Shown here: in pieces, positions 35,065 to 45,291 of the stretch
Position numbering within the stretch: the stretch's first letter is position 1
How the letters are laid out: each line of letters begins with the position of its first letter
NCBI RefSeq assembly: GCF_029854295.1
Contig: NZ_CP122979.1
Coordinates: forward strand, 744,001 to 808,000
Source of the DNA: Mesomycoplasma lagogenitalium
GTDB lineage: Bacteria; Bacillota_I; Bacilli_A; Mycoplasmatales; Metamycoplasmataceae
Direction: 5' to 3'
Length of the DNA stretch: 64,000 nt
Program-made: the position numbers and the translations under genes
The notes under the pieces: model-generated
What the model was told of the DNA's origin: nothing
The model's input: the letters and a program-made list of their open reading frames with translations, nothing else
Database searches by the model: none

Positions 35065-37077
35065 ATGAGTAAATTGACATTGAAGCAAAAGTTGAATAAT
35101 ATTAGTTTAAATATTTTTATTTACGACATAGAGGTGTTTAAATTTTTTTGATGTGTTACTTTTCTCAATGTTAAAACAAACCAGCTAACAACAATCAAAA
35201 ACGATTTTAAAAAGTTAAATGATTTTGTTAATAGTAATTTAATTGGTTCGTTTGTTGGTGGTTATAATAATAGCCGTTATGATGATTATATTCTCAAAGA
35301 ATTGCTAGCCAATAATAACCCTTATAATCTTAATAATTGCATTATTAACAAAAGCTGCGAACCGTGGCAATGACCTTCAATTAAATTCGCTAAATTTCCC
35401 GGCTTTTCTTTTGATATCATTAACCTACTAGGACCAGGGCGATTAACTTTAAAAAAATATGAAGGTTTTTTGGGTTTATCCATCGAAGAATCTTCCGTGC
35501 CTTTTGATTATGACAAGGAATTAAGTGAAAAGCAAAAACAGGAAATAATTAACTATAATATTTATGACGTTAAAGCGACTGCATATTTATTTTTAAAGTT
35601 CATTGACCAATTTATAATTCGTAGCCAACTAATACTCGACTATAATCTTGATGTAATTAATTTAAAAAAAACAAGTAGCGAAATAACCGCCAAGATTTTC
35701 AAAGCAAAAAGCGAGTTACTTCCATTTTATAAATCATATACCTACACGGTTCCAGAAAATATTAAAAAACTTTATAGCAATTATATTAAAGATTATTACT
35801 GAATAATTGAACAACTAGAAAGTAAAACTTTTTTAACTGAATTTAATGAAAATTACCAAAAAGAGCAGGTTAATATTAATATTAATTTTAATAACTTAAT
35901 TATTGAATTTAAAAGCGGCGGTTTACACGGTGCAAAACATAAAATTTATAATAATCAAGTTAATCTAGTTAATAAAGATATTTTCAGTAACTACCCGAAC
36001 TTAATAAAACTTTATAATTATGGTAGCAGAAGAGCACCAAGAATGAGTCAAATGATCGGGCAGTTCTTAGAAGAAAGACAGCAAGCAAAAGCGGAAAAAA
36101 ATAAAATTAAATCAGATTATTTAAAAGAGCTGATAGTTCGCCCTTTTGGTGCTATGGAATACAAGTACAACGACCTGTGAGATGCCAAGCAAAGGATGAG
36201 TATTTGTTTAACTGGGCAGTTAATTATTTTTGCCCTTGCTTATTTAATTAGTCCATTTTGTGAATTATTACAAATTAATACTGACGGAATACTTTTTAAA
36301 TATGACACCCAAGAGCAAAAAAATAAAATTGATAAAATTTGTCTAGTGTGGGAAAAAATAACACTTATGAAATTAGAGGAAGAAACTTTTTCTCGACTTT
36401 TTCAAAAGGATGTTAATAACTACATTATAATAAACGACGACACTAATAAAATCAAGGCAAAAGGGGCAATGGTTAAATATTGAGATAATCAGTTCCATAA
36501 TGCTGATTTTAATCAAGTAAGAGGGGCTTTTAATAATAATTTGACCGCAATCGACGAAGCTGTTGTGAAATACTTTTTATATAATAAACCCGTTGAACAA
36601 ACATTAAAAGAAATTAAAGAGGTAATTCGGTTTCAATTTGTGCTAGATATAAAGGGCAATTATAGCGACTTTTTTCTTGGTGATGAGAAACAAGAAAGGC
36701 GGAAAGTGTGAAGAATATTTTACGTTAAAAAAGGCAAACCCGTTTACAAAGCATATTTAAAAGAAAACGGAGAGTGAAAAAAAGACAAGGTCGCTAATAG
36801 TAGTAGTAATTGCCAAATTTACAACCAAGATGTCAGAAATATAAAAACAAGTGACAACCTTATTGATTTAGATTATGATTACTATGAAAAGTTAGCTTAT
36901 GAAAGAATCGACCACTATTTAAACAATGACATAAAAACTAAAATTAATAAAGTATCATACCCAGGGGAATTTACTAACTGTTTTTTATGCTCAAAATCAC
37001 TTTTAAACGAATTGGTTGTAAGGCATTACAATCAACAAGAAATATGCAAGCAATGTTACTTAAATAAAGAAGATTAA
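35065..37077 (+). CDS. Phage DNA polymerase with 3'-5' exonuclease domain
   Basis: 670 residues with many UGA Trp. Exonuclease motifs: FIYDIEVF (Exo I), YNNSRYDDYIL (Exo II), YNIYDVKAT (Exo III). Polymerase motifs: NKDIFSNYPNLI (A), then FGAMEYKYNDLWDAKQRMS and ICLTGQ (B), and QINTDGILFK (C, first Asp replaced by Asn). The B and C wording matches polymerases of Gram-positive siphoviruses, which are family-B-like. A C-terminal CFLC...CKQC zinc ribbon is present. It starts 4 bases after the methylase stop. Confidence 0.85.
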
Positions 37078-37087
37078 GGAGATAAGT

Positions 37088-39088
37088 GTGGCAAATCAAA
37101 TAGATACAACCGCTTTAAAAAATTTTTATAATAATAGCGACTTTATAATTCTAAACGATGACAAATCTCCGTTTAAACCATTTAAAGACGGTAAAAATAT
37201 TTACCAACTTAATGAAATACAAAACGAGGAAAATATTGGGATTTTATTAAACGACAACTGAGTAGTCGTTGATATAGATAACAAAGACAACGAAAATTCT
37301 TCAAGTAAATTAATAGAAATAATTGACACTTACGGTTTTCAGTGTAATATTATGAAAACTACAAGAGGGCATCACTTTTGATTTAAAAGTTCAAGAGAGT
37401 TAAAAAATTGAGTTGATGTAACTTTACCGATTGGAATAAAAGCCGATTTAAAAGTGTTTGAAAAAAATTCCTTTGTTGTTATAAAAGCAAAAGGAAGATT
37501 CAGAGAGTGGTTGAGGTTTTTTAATAAGGTTGATTTTTTACCAATGGAATTAACTCCAATTAATCAAAATTCATTTGCTGGGCTGGACTGTCCTGTGAAT
37601 TTAAAAAAAGGTAGCAGAAGGGATAACCTTTTTAATAGAATTGGTGAACTTGCGAGAAGTGGTTGAAGCAAACAACAGGCATTTAACTTGTTGACAGTAA
37701 TTAACAAAAAACTGTTTTTAGAACCACTTGATGATTATGAGGTTGACAATTGCTTTAAAGGTTCTGACAAATTTTTTGAAAAAATTAAGGAAAAATATTA
37801 CGAGGATAAAACTTTTTTATATTTAAAAATGGTTCACTTTTTAATTGATGAGTATAAAATTGTTAAATATGCTAAACAACTTTATGCCTATGAGCATAAG
37901 GGTAATTATTATAGAAGAATTGAAGATAATGAGTTAATGGAACTGATGTTAATGGAAGAACCTATGATAAAATCAAAAAATTTAAAAGAAGTTTTACAGC
38001 AGCTAAAAGTTAGTCCATACGTTGAAGAAAGAGAACCCGAAAAAAATATCATTGCTTTAAATAACTGCTATTATAACTTGGATACATATTCTAAAATACC
38101 CTATAACTTTAATTTATTTGTAATTAATAAAATTAATGTAACTTACGACCCGAGAACTATTAAGCAAAACACCGCCAAACTTGAAAAATTTTTCAATGAC
38201 ATAACTTTAAACGACAATGAATTATTTAACATTATGATGGAGTTTATTGGTTATTGCTTGACATTTGATACAAGATACCAAAAAGCACTGCTATTATACG
38301 GAGCAAGTGCCAGCAATGGGAAAAGTACATTCATAGAATTATTAAGTCATTTTTTTAACCCTTTTAATGTTTCGAATTTATCGCTTGAAGATTTTAGCAA
38401 AAGATTTACAACAAGTGTTTTAATTGATAAAATGGTCAACATAGGGGCAGATATTAAAACCGACCACATACCCGACCCGTCAATGTTTAAAAAATTAGTT
38501 TCTGGTGATGAAGTTTTGGCAGAGTTCAAAGGGAAGGACTTTTTTAAATTTAAAAACAAAGCCAAATTGATTTTTGCAACTAATAAATTACCAAGCACAA
38601 ACGAGAAGACCAACGGTTATTTTAGGCGGTTTTTAATTGTGCCATTTTTAGCAGAGTTCAAGGGTAAAAGCAATGATAAAAATATTCTTGAAAAATTATT
38701 AACAAAAAATAACATGAATGTTTTATTCTCTTGGGCAATTTTAGGACTTAAGCGATTAAGAGAAAACGGAGAGTTCACTTTCTCAGAAAAAGTTAACGAA
38801 ATTTTAAACAACTACGAAAAAAGCAACAATTCAATTCACCAATACTTGGAAGATAGTTTTTTTTACAGTGACCAAGAAATTAAAAGCGGTTTGAATGTAA
38901 TTAATAAACCTGTTGTTGATATTTATAACGAGTATAAAGATTATTGCTTAAATAACGGCTTTAAAGCATTAAGCAAGGTCAATTTTAAAAGTGAGGTGCT
39001 TTTGTATTATCGTGCCATTAAGTTGAAAACTAAGAGGTTGAAAATTGAAAGGGACAACATTTTTAAAGAAGTATTTTTCAAGCAATAA
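37088..39088 (+). CDS. Primase-polymerase/SF3 helicase fusion
   Basis: 666 residues from GTG 37088, which follows TAAGGAGATAA. The N-terminal prim-pol domain has VVVDIDNKD (Asp62, Asp64) and TTRGHHFWF (His near 95); the C-terminal D5-type helicase has GASASNGKST at 405-414, NIGADIKTDHIPD (Walker B region), ATNKLP and YFRRFLIVPF. It primes and unwinds phage DNA, completing a replisome with the polymerase before it. It is the last rightward gene. Confidence 0.9.
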
Positions 39089-39207
39089 AAAAGCCAGCTA
39101 ATTTAATAGCTGGTTAAATTATTTAATAATTAACAGTTAGAAAAAAATAAACTATTAAGTTAAAGAGAAAAAATTAAACATAAACAAAACCACGCTCATT
39201 TTAGAGC
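39086..39207 (-). ncRNA. Candidate small RNA, leftward member of a divergent pair
   Basis: On the minus strand an extended -10 TGGTATAAT lies at 39222-39214. The predicted start is near 39207, where the RNA begins with hairpin GCTC-TAAAAT-GAGC, and it ends in a strong intrinsic terminator: CCAGCTA/TAGCTGG (39094-39113) then TTTTTT. No reading frame of note. The terminator also ends the primase-helicase transcript from the other side. The middle resembles the rightward RNA. Confidence 0.6.
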
Positions 39208-39251
39208 AATTAAATTATACCATTATTTTATTATAAATAAAATAAATATGT

Positions 39252-39382
39252 TATAATTATAAAGCGGAATATCCGCAAAAGAGTTTTGTGTTTAATTCTC
39301 TTCTACTTAATTTAATTTTTGTTCATTCGACTTATAATTTTTATTATTAAAAAAATAGGGGTTTAATTCGCCCCTTTTTTTA
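39252..39382 (+). ncRNA. Candidate small RNA, rightward member of a divergent pair
   Basis: Promoter TG-T-TATAAT with the -10 at 39252-39257; predicted start near 39263. The RNA opens with hairpin GCGGA-ATA-TCCGC (39264-39276) and ends at the terminator AGGGG/CCCCT followed by seven or more T (39357-39382). No coding frame. It shares with the leftward RNA a segment of the form GTTTTG..GTTTAATT...TCTCTT..TACTTAAT wording, allowing small gaps. Confidence 0.6.
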
Positions 39383-39431
39383 TTTCTGTAATTTTATATT
39401 ATTTAATTTAAAAAGAGCAATTAAATGCCCT

Positions 39432-40031
39432 TTATACTTGTTTTAATGCCTCTTTAACATCTTTGTTTTGAGTATCTACCCCATATTTTGTTAAAAGTTC
39501 ATTAATTTTGATTGTTTTTTCTTTTCGTTTTAGTTGCAAGTTTTCTAAAATTTCACGTATTTCAAAATTTATTACCCCCCTTAATGGTGTTCCTGATTTT
39601 AATGCAGCTGTAATAATTTTTGATAAAGTGTTTTCCACATATTTTTCGTGTTCTTTAAAAGTTAATTTCAATTTGTCCCCCTTGTTGTCTAAAATGTTTA
39701 GTTCATTGTGTAATTTTAATTCTCTTTCAAAAAGTTTTTTCTTCTTCTTGTAAAGCAGTGTATCCATTATTCGCATCGTTAAATTTCAAACAATTAATAA
39801 CCAAGTTAATAAACCTCCAACAATTTGAATTATTGTCTTACTATTTCAATCCTTGCTAGCAAACTCTGAGATTATGTTTTCAATTGTTGAACCGTTTTTA
39901 ATCGGTAAAAATAATAAAGTTAATGTAATTGCAACAAATGCCAAAAATATTAATGTAAAAGTAATGATCTTTTTGTGTTTTGCTTTTAGCGGTCTTCCCT
40001 TTATGATGAATTTATCTAAAAAGTGGTTCAC
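39432..40031 (-). CDS. Membrane protein with two spans and coiled-coil tail (last late gene)
   Basis: 199 residues, assembled across UGA Trp codons. Two hydrophobic spans near residues 24-44 (IITFTLIFLAFVAITLTLLF) and 68-88 (IIQIVGGLLTWLLIV), then a charged helical tail (KKKKKLFERELKLHNELNIL). The topology resembles a holin, but a wall-less host needs no endolysin route. It is the last gene of the leftward late operon; the stop of the next gene upstream abuts its ATG. Function unknown. Confidence 0.7.
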
Positions 40032-40604
40032 TTATTTTTTTACCTCCTCCGTTTTTTGTTTTTCTGATTGCTGTGCTTGTTGTAATACTTCAATTTTTAA
40101 AGTTCCATTTTTTGATTTAATTCAATTGCTTCGCTCTTGGTTAATAATAGCCCCAACAGTATCAAAACCCTCCTTACTGAACATCTTGTTGTGGTAAAGT
40201 GAAGTTAAACGGACTTCAAATTCTTTAAATGTTACAAAAGTAAGCGAAGACATAAACGAGAAAGCAATAAACATTAAAGCAATCATAGAAAAGGTGAAAA
40301 ATGAAAACCCGAGAGTGTTTTGCTTTTCTACTTGAATAATTAAACTGTCGCCAAAAATCTCCCTTAATTTTTCAATATGTTCGGGGTCAATGTTTGATTT
40401 TTTAGCATATTCAAGAAATACCTTTCACCTATCATCTTGAACAAGACGATCCTCATAATAAAAAAATACTTTAGCAAATTTATTATAACCGTCGTGTGCC
40501 AGCCCTGAAATCATTAACGACAAACATAATAAAAAGGTTATTAATGACAAAATAAATAAAATTAATTTTTGCCTGTTTGATAATTTTTCTAATCAACGAT
40601 ACAC
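40032..40604 (-). CDS. Two-span membrane protein, late operon
   Basis: 190 residues from GTG 40604, preceded by AGGGG. Hydrophobic spans: LILFILSLITFLLCLSLMIS near residue 15 and FSMIALMFIAFSFMSSLTFV near residue 105, with a charged soluble segment between them and a Gln/Lys-rich C-terminus. It ends next to the ATG of the following gene. No family recognised; part of the four-gene membrane cluster at the end of the late operon. Confidence 0.6.
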
Positions 40605-40613
40605 ACATAACCC

Positions 40614-40805
40614 CTATTCTGTTTTTTTATTTTCCGATTGTTGCGGTTGTTCTGGATTCTCATTTTTATTTTTAAATTTATTTTTTAAAATTGTAATTGC
40701 ATTTTTACTATTAGTTTTTTTACAACTGATAACAGTTGGAACAGTTAAAGCAACAACAAGCGATGCACTTGTTAAAAGTGTAATTTTTTTATTAAATTTT
40801 TTCAT
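40614..40805 (-). CDS. Phage-encoded lipoprotein
   Basis: 63 residues with a textbook mollicute lipoprotein signal: MKKFNKKITLLTSASLVVAL followed by TVPTVISC, where Cys28 would be lipidated. The mature part is a 35-residue Lys/Asn/Gln-rich tail. Encoded inside the late operon between two membrane proteins. It may coat the host surface, for example in superinfection exclusion or release; this role is inference. Confidence 0.8.
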   Translation of the reverse strand: MKKFNKKITLLTSASLVVALTVPTVISCKKTNSKNAITILKNKFKNKNENPEQPQQSENKKTE

Positions 40806-40809
40806 TTAT

Positions 40810-41193
40810 TTAATCTCCTTTAAATTTTTTTAACTTCTTATTATAAAACTTAATCTCTCTTCTATTTAGTTCAATATTGTTGTCAATTTTGTATTTTATT
40901 GCCTTAATAACCTCATTTTCAAACATCGGCTGATTTCTTAACCTTTCGAATCTTCTTGATAAATAAAACGGCAAGAACTTTAAAAATGCCATAAACTCTA
41001 TTACTGCTTCAATTCCTAAGAAAATGTAGGCAATTGTTTTTTTAACTCCTAAAGTGTCAAAATATGAATAAGCCCCGCTTTGGTAAATTTTGTTTAACAC
41101 TTCTACTTCGCTAATATTGGGAAATAATTCCGCTAATCTTTCAACAGGTGCCGACAATGATGACATTATGAAAATAATAAGCCCTACTATCAA
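40810..41193 (-). CDS. Membrane-associated late protein
   Basis: 127 residues from TTG 41193, preceded five bases upstream by AAAGGGGG, the best ribosome site in the vicinity. It has an N-terminal hydrophobic span (IVGLIIFIMSS), a second around TIAYIFLGIEAVIEFMAFLK, and a basic C-terminal helix. No known family. It links the tail genes with the lipoprotein gene. Confidence 0.6.
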   Translation of the reverse strand: MIVGLIIFIMSSLSAPVERLAELFPNISEVEVLNKIYQSGAYSYFDTLGVKKTIAYIFLGIEAVIEFMAFLKFLPFYLSRRFERLRNQPMFENEVIKAIKYKIDNNIELNRREIKFYNKKLKKFKGD

Positions 41194-41242
41194 TTTTACC
41201 CCCTTTCAATATAATTATAATATTTAATTAATTAAATATTAA

Positions 41243-41914
41243 CTATAATTTTACAATTTTCGCAATTAATGAGTATTTAATCTTAATACCGTCCAATTGA
41301 GGGCTTCCACTGTTGATTATGCTTTCATAAATTTTTAAATGAAGCCCGCTACTTTCGGCATTTATTGAAAAAGTAATTACAGTATGATCCCGACCGGTTT
41401 CAGCTATTGTTGTTAAACTTTGAGTTTCTCTTAATCTATCACTAAAAACACCCGTATCCCTACTTCGTTCATTTGGTTCAATAATAAACCTAACCGTTGA
41501 ATTTATAAACTCACTTCCAAAATCGTCCCAACTTCTATTCAATTGCGGAGTAATCGCTAGAATATAATAATCAACATACTCCCCAGGATTTAAAACAAAA
41601 GCAGAAAAGGGGATAGTTATTGAGTTAGTATTTGAACGGTCTCGGTGGTTTGCTTGTTTTACAGTTCGTTCAACATTGTTATAAAGTGTATGGTATCTAA
41701 TTACTTGAGATCTGTTAATTCTTTGATTAATTGAATTAATTTCATTGCTCAGATTGTTCGAACTTCTTTTAATTGTTTCTATTTCGTTTACATTTTGATT
41801 TACAACGGTTTTAATTTCGTTCATATCTTCAGCACTAACCATTTCTCTTTTTTCTTCCTCGTCGTAAATAGTATTTGTAAAGTTTCTTTTATCTTTGTAT
41901 AAAATTCTAGCCAT
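41243..41914 (-). CDS. Tail-region structural protein
   Basis: 223 residues. The N-terminal ~75 residues form a coiled coil (VVNQNVNEIETIKRSSNNLS), followed by a beta-rich domain (SITIPFSAFVLNPGEYVDYY). This trimerising-stalk-plus-beta-head pattern fits a tail tip or receptor-binding protein. GAGGAGGAGTAAAA at the end of the preceding gene supplies its ribosome site. Confidence 0.6.
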   Translation of the reverse strand: MARILYKDKRNFTNTIYDEEEKREMVSAEDMNEIKTVVNQNVNEIETIKRSSNNLSNEINSINQRINRSQVIRYHTLYNNVERTVKQANHRDRSNTNSITIPFSAFVLNPGEYVDYYILAITPQLNRSWDDFGSEFINSTVRFIIEPNERSRDTGVFSDRLRETQSLTTIAETGRDHTVITFSINAESSGLHLKIYESIINSGSPQLDGIKIKYSLIAKIVKL

Positions 41915-41917
41915 TTT

Positions 41918-44770
41918 TTACTCCTCCTCGTATTCTAGTGTATAAGCGAAAAACATTCCTACCCCTTGGGTTTCTGTTCCTGATAAAGATAATTCGATCG
42001 GTAGTTTTATTCAATTATTTTGCTGTTTATTACCAATACAAACATTATTAATTAACTTGCTAACATTTGGTTCGGGTCTTAACGAGAAAAATATGTCTAT
42101 TATTAAAGTTTTTTCTTCTATCCTGATCGCTTTTTGATTTATATTTCCATACTCGGTAATTGTTTTGCCGTTTCTTGTAAAATCAAATTTAATTTGATTC
42201 CTTAAAAATTTGTCAATGTTTGAACTGTCCAAGTATAAAGAAGCATAGTCAATTGCTTTATTTTGATCCTCCGTTGCTTCTCCGTTTTCGTTGTAAATAT
42301 TTCAGGTAAATTTAATATGTGAATTAACTTGGAAGTTATCTAAATTACTTTTATTTAAATTTAAATCAATGTCAAAAACTTCGTTCCCGTTATTATCTAA
42401 TATGCTTAATTTTTTCGCCTGCTTACTATCGCCATAATTATTTAAAGTAGTATTATCAATCAGCGATGAAATTGTTAGGGTGTTTTTATTTTGAATTATG
42501 TCCTTTATTTGATTGTTGTAAATTAGTTTATTACTTTCAACAGTTGAAAGATTGTATGCTTCTTTTATTGTATTAAATTCGGGGAAGTAAGTAAATAAAT
42601 AAGGGTAATTATTTAGTGAATAAGGTTTACCGTCGTATTTAATATTTAAAAACCCGTAGTTGTTAAAATTGTCAAAAAATAAAACTTTAATTATGTTATG
42701 TTCTTTAAAAGCAAAAAGGTAATCCCGGTTAAAGTGATATCCATTTGACAACTTAATGTCGATTCAATTTTTAGAGTTTTGGCTATCTGCTTGCTTGTAA
42801 AAAAATCTGATTGTATTCAAATTAACTACATTTAATAAAATTGGTCTAGATAGCGGTTCTTCTCTTACTGAAATCAAATCAACTTCCTCGGTATTAATAT
42901 CAAATAAACCGACTTTAACCGCTTGACTTTTTACAATTTGATTATTTTCGCCGATGTTTGAAGAGTTATCAAATAAATAAAGATACCAAATTCCATTTAT
43001 TTTTATAGGTGTATATATTTCGTTATTACTTAAAACAATCGCTTTTTTACTGTCTTGAATTTCGCTTACTTCTTTGTCCCTTTCAAAAATTAAACTACCA
43101 CCCGTTTCCTCTTCTCTTATCGCGATTTTAAAGGCGGTATCCGTGCTTCTTTCAATTTCGCTAAAAGTTGCTTGCACAAAAATGTCCCAACTAAATTCAG
43201 CACTGTAAATATTTCAAGTCATTAATCTTTTTAGATCATTGTTTTCTATTTCTCCGACTAAAACATTTTTTAAATGTATCTGTATTTTTGGACTTGTATC
43301 ATTATTTACAGAAATTTTAAAATTACCGTTAGTATTAGGGTTTAAAAATTGTTTTAATTGTTCAAAACTAACTGAAAAACTTTTTTCAACTGTAATTATT
43401 TTTGGACTTGGTGAGTTTTTTCATAAATCTGATTGGGATTCATATATATACCATTCCTCTCTAGAAGTTTCTAAAGTTTGTCAATCGCTTTTTAAAATGT
43501 GTCCACTAATAGCAAACGATAATTTAACTTTTAAATTAAAACGGTATGAATCAATTACAGGGGCGGGGTTAGTTTTTAAAAGTGGGGAAAATGCTGTTCC
43601 TATTTCTTCAAATAACTGATAGGGTAAGTCGTTTGTCCTTGTGTCTTTTGTATATGGCTTACTACCCGGAGAAGTTTCTTCGCTTATTTTATCTCGTTTA
43701 AATTTATTTGTTTTAGTATTAATAAAAAGCGGTTTAAGTCCATTGGTTAGCCACTTGTATGATTCGCCTTTATTTTTGGAAGTAAATGTATAAGTTTTAT
43801 TTCCTTGAGTACTTTGGCTTCCCTTTTGTGTTGCTACATTAATGTTGCCATAAAAGACATCTTTTTCATTTATTCGCTTGGTCATTGTGCTGACTTTTAT
43901 GTTCTTAACTTTATCAACTTTTAAATCGTTAGGGCTTTGATTATATTTAATATTTTGGTTATATTTTCAAACTGCTTTTTGATGATTAATGACATCACTG
44001 TCTATTTGGCCGTATCAAATTCGTTGATTTTCTAAATAGACAACTACATCTAATAAATTACCATTTGTATAATTTTCATTTATATCAATTAATTTATAAT
44101 TATTAAACCAATTTACAGGGTCTTTAACTTCGTTGCTGTCCACGAGTTCTTTTTTAAAAATAACGTTAAATTTATCGCTGTTATAACTTAAATTACTCAT
44201 TATGTCGCTAAATTTCATTATATAAAATTTATATGAATTATTAACTTGTTTTATTTTTGTAAAGGCAGCTAAATAACCGCTTCGTAATAATTTAACTTCA
44301 ATAAATTCTGGTAATTTTTCATTGTTAAGAGTATCGGCAAAAATAAAAGATCGTTTCTCTTTGTTTGTTAAAAAATTAGTAATAACCTCAATGAAATAAT
44401 AAACCTCATTTTTATAATTAAAATGATAAAACTTTAAAAGTCGGTGCTTGTTAGCGAATGAATTTTTTAAATTACTGTTTTTTATAACTTCTTTTAAAAG
44501 TATTAGTTCTTTTTCATCTGTAGCAATTGTCGGTTTAAATTCAAGAAATTTTAAAAAAGCATTTTCATAATCTAAATTAATAAAGTTTGCTTTTTCACCT
44601 TGTCTAAAGTTTTCAAAATAATTTAAATCTGGTTCGTAAGTACTTTCGGTTTCTATTAAACTTTTATTTTTATAGATCTTATGTCTTTCACTCTCTGGTG
44701 ATGTGATATATGTAAAAAATGCTATCAATCACTTGGGTGTGTTTTCGATTTTACTTTTATTAATGTTCAT
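41918..44770 (-). CDS. Large tail/baseplate protein
   Basis: A single 950-residue frame, reconstructed across more than ten UGA Trp codons; a standard-code scan splits it into at least five pieces. It has no recognised motif; composition is beta-rich and polar, with repeated W-N-I-Y (TWNIYSAEFSWDIFVQ; TWNIYNENGE) suggesting two related domains in the C-terminal half. Position after the tape measure and the 544-residue tail gene fits a baseplate or tail fibre. AAAGGAGCAAA precedes the ATG. Confidence 0.75.
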
Positions 44771-44783
44771 TTTGCTCCTTTTT

Positions 44784-45269
44784 GTTATAATTTTTATTAT
44801 GAAAGATAAAAAATGAATATTTTACCTAACTTTTTCACTTATATTATTTTTAATTTGTTTGATTTTATTGATTTTGGCAAATGTTAAATACAATTCAATT
44901 TATGAATATTTTAACCCTGATTATGAAAGTAGTAAGATAGCCAAATCTTCGAAGGTTGGTCAAAATTTTTTACAGCTTTATAGCAAGGCGTTAGGCCAGT
45001 TATCTCAGTTACACTCGGATAAATTTAACTTTGACGATTTTTATAAAAATGTTTTAGAGCCAATTGAAAACAATTTTACCGAGGCAGATGTGTCAAACTT
45101 TGCCGATCATAGCGGTTGAAACGAATTTAACAACTATTTAACGACTGCAAAAAATTGATTCACTGCTATTTTTTCAATTCTTTTAATTCTTTCAAGTTTT
45201 GGAATTGCTTTATCAATTAATAACAAATACAAGTTTTTAACTTTAAAGTGGAAGTTGGTAAGAAGATAG
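44784..45269 (+). CDS. Self-contained two-span membrane protein gene (moron-like)
   Basis: The 156-residue coding part is 44799-45269, on the strand opposite to the late genes. Its -10 box TG-T-TATAAT at 44784-44791 ends seven bases before the ATG, so the mRNA is predicted leaderless; a terminator follows the stop. The protein has a span near residue 8 (FYLTFSLILFLICLILLILA), a soluble loop of ~80 residues and a second span (AIFSILLILSSFGIALSI). The arrangement marks a lysogenic-conversion gene; superinfection exclusion is a guess. Confidence 0.75.
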
Positions 45270-45291
45270 ACACCTTAAAGGTGTTTTTTTT
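45270..45291 (+). terminator. Terminator of the moron-like gene
   Basis: Hairpin ACACCTT/AAAGGTGT followed by TTTTTTTT, directly after the stop at 45269 and overlapping the end of the convergent tail gene. Confidence 0.85.

Noticed and set aside
39432-40031. Holin assignment for the last late gene
   Set aside because: Two spans and a charged tail fit a holin, but no endolysin exists and the host has no wall, so only a membrane protein is claimed.
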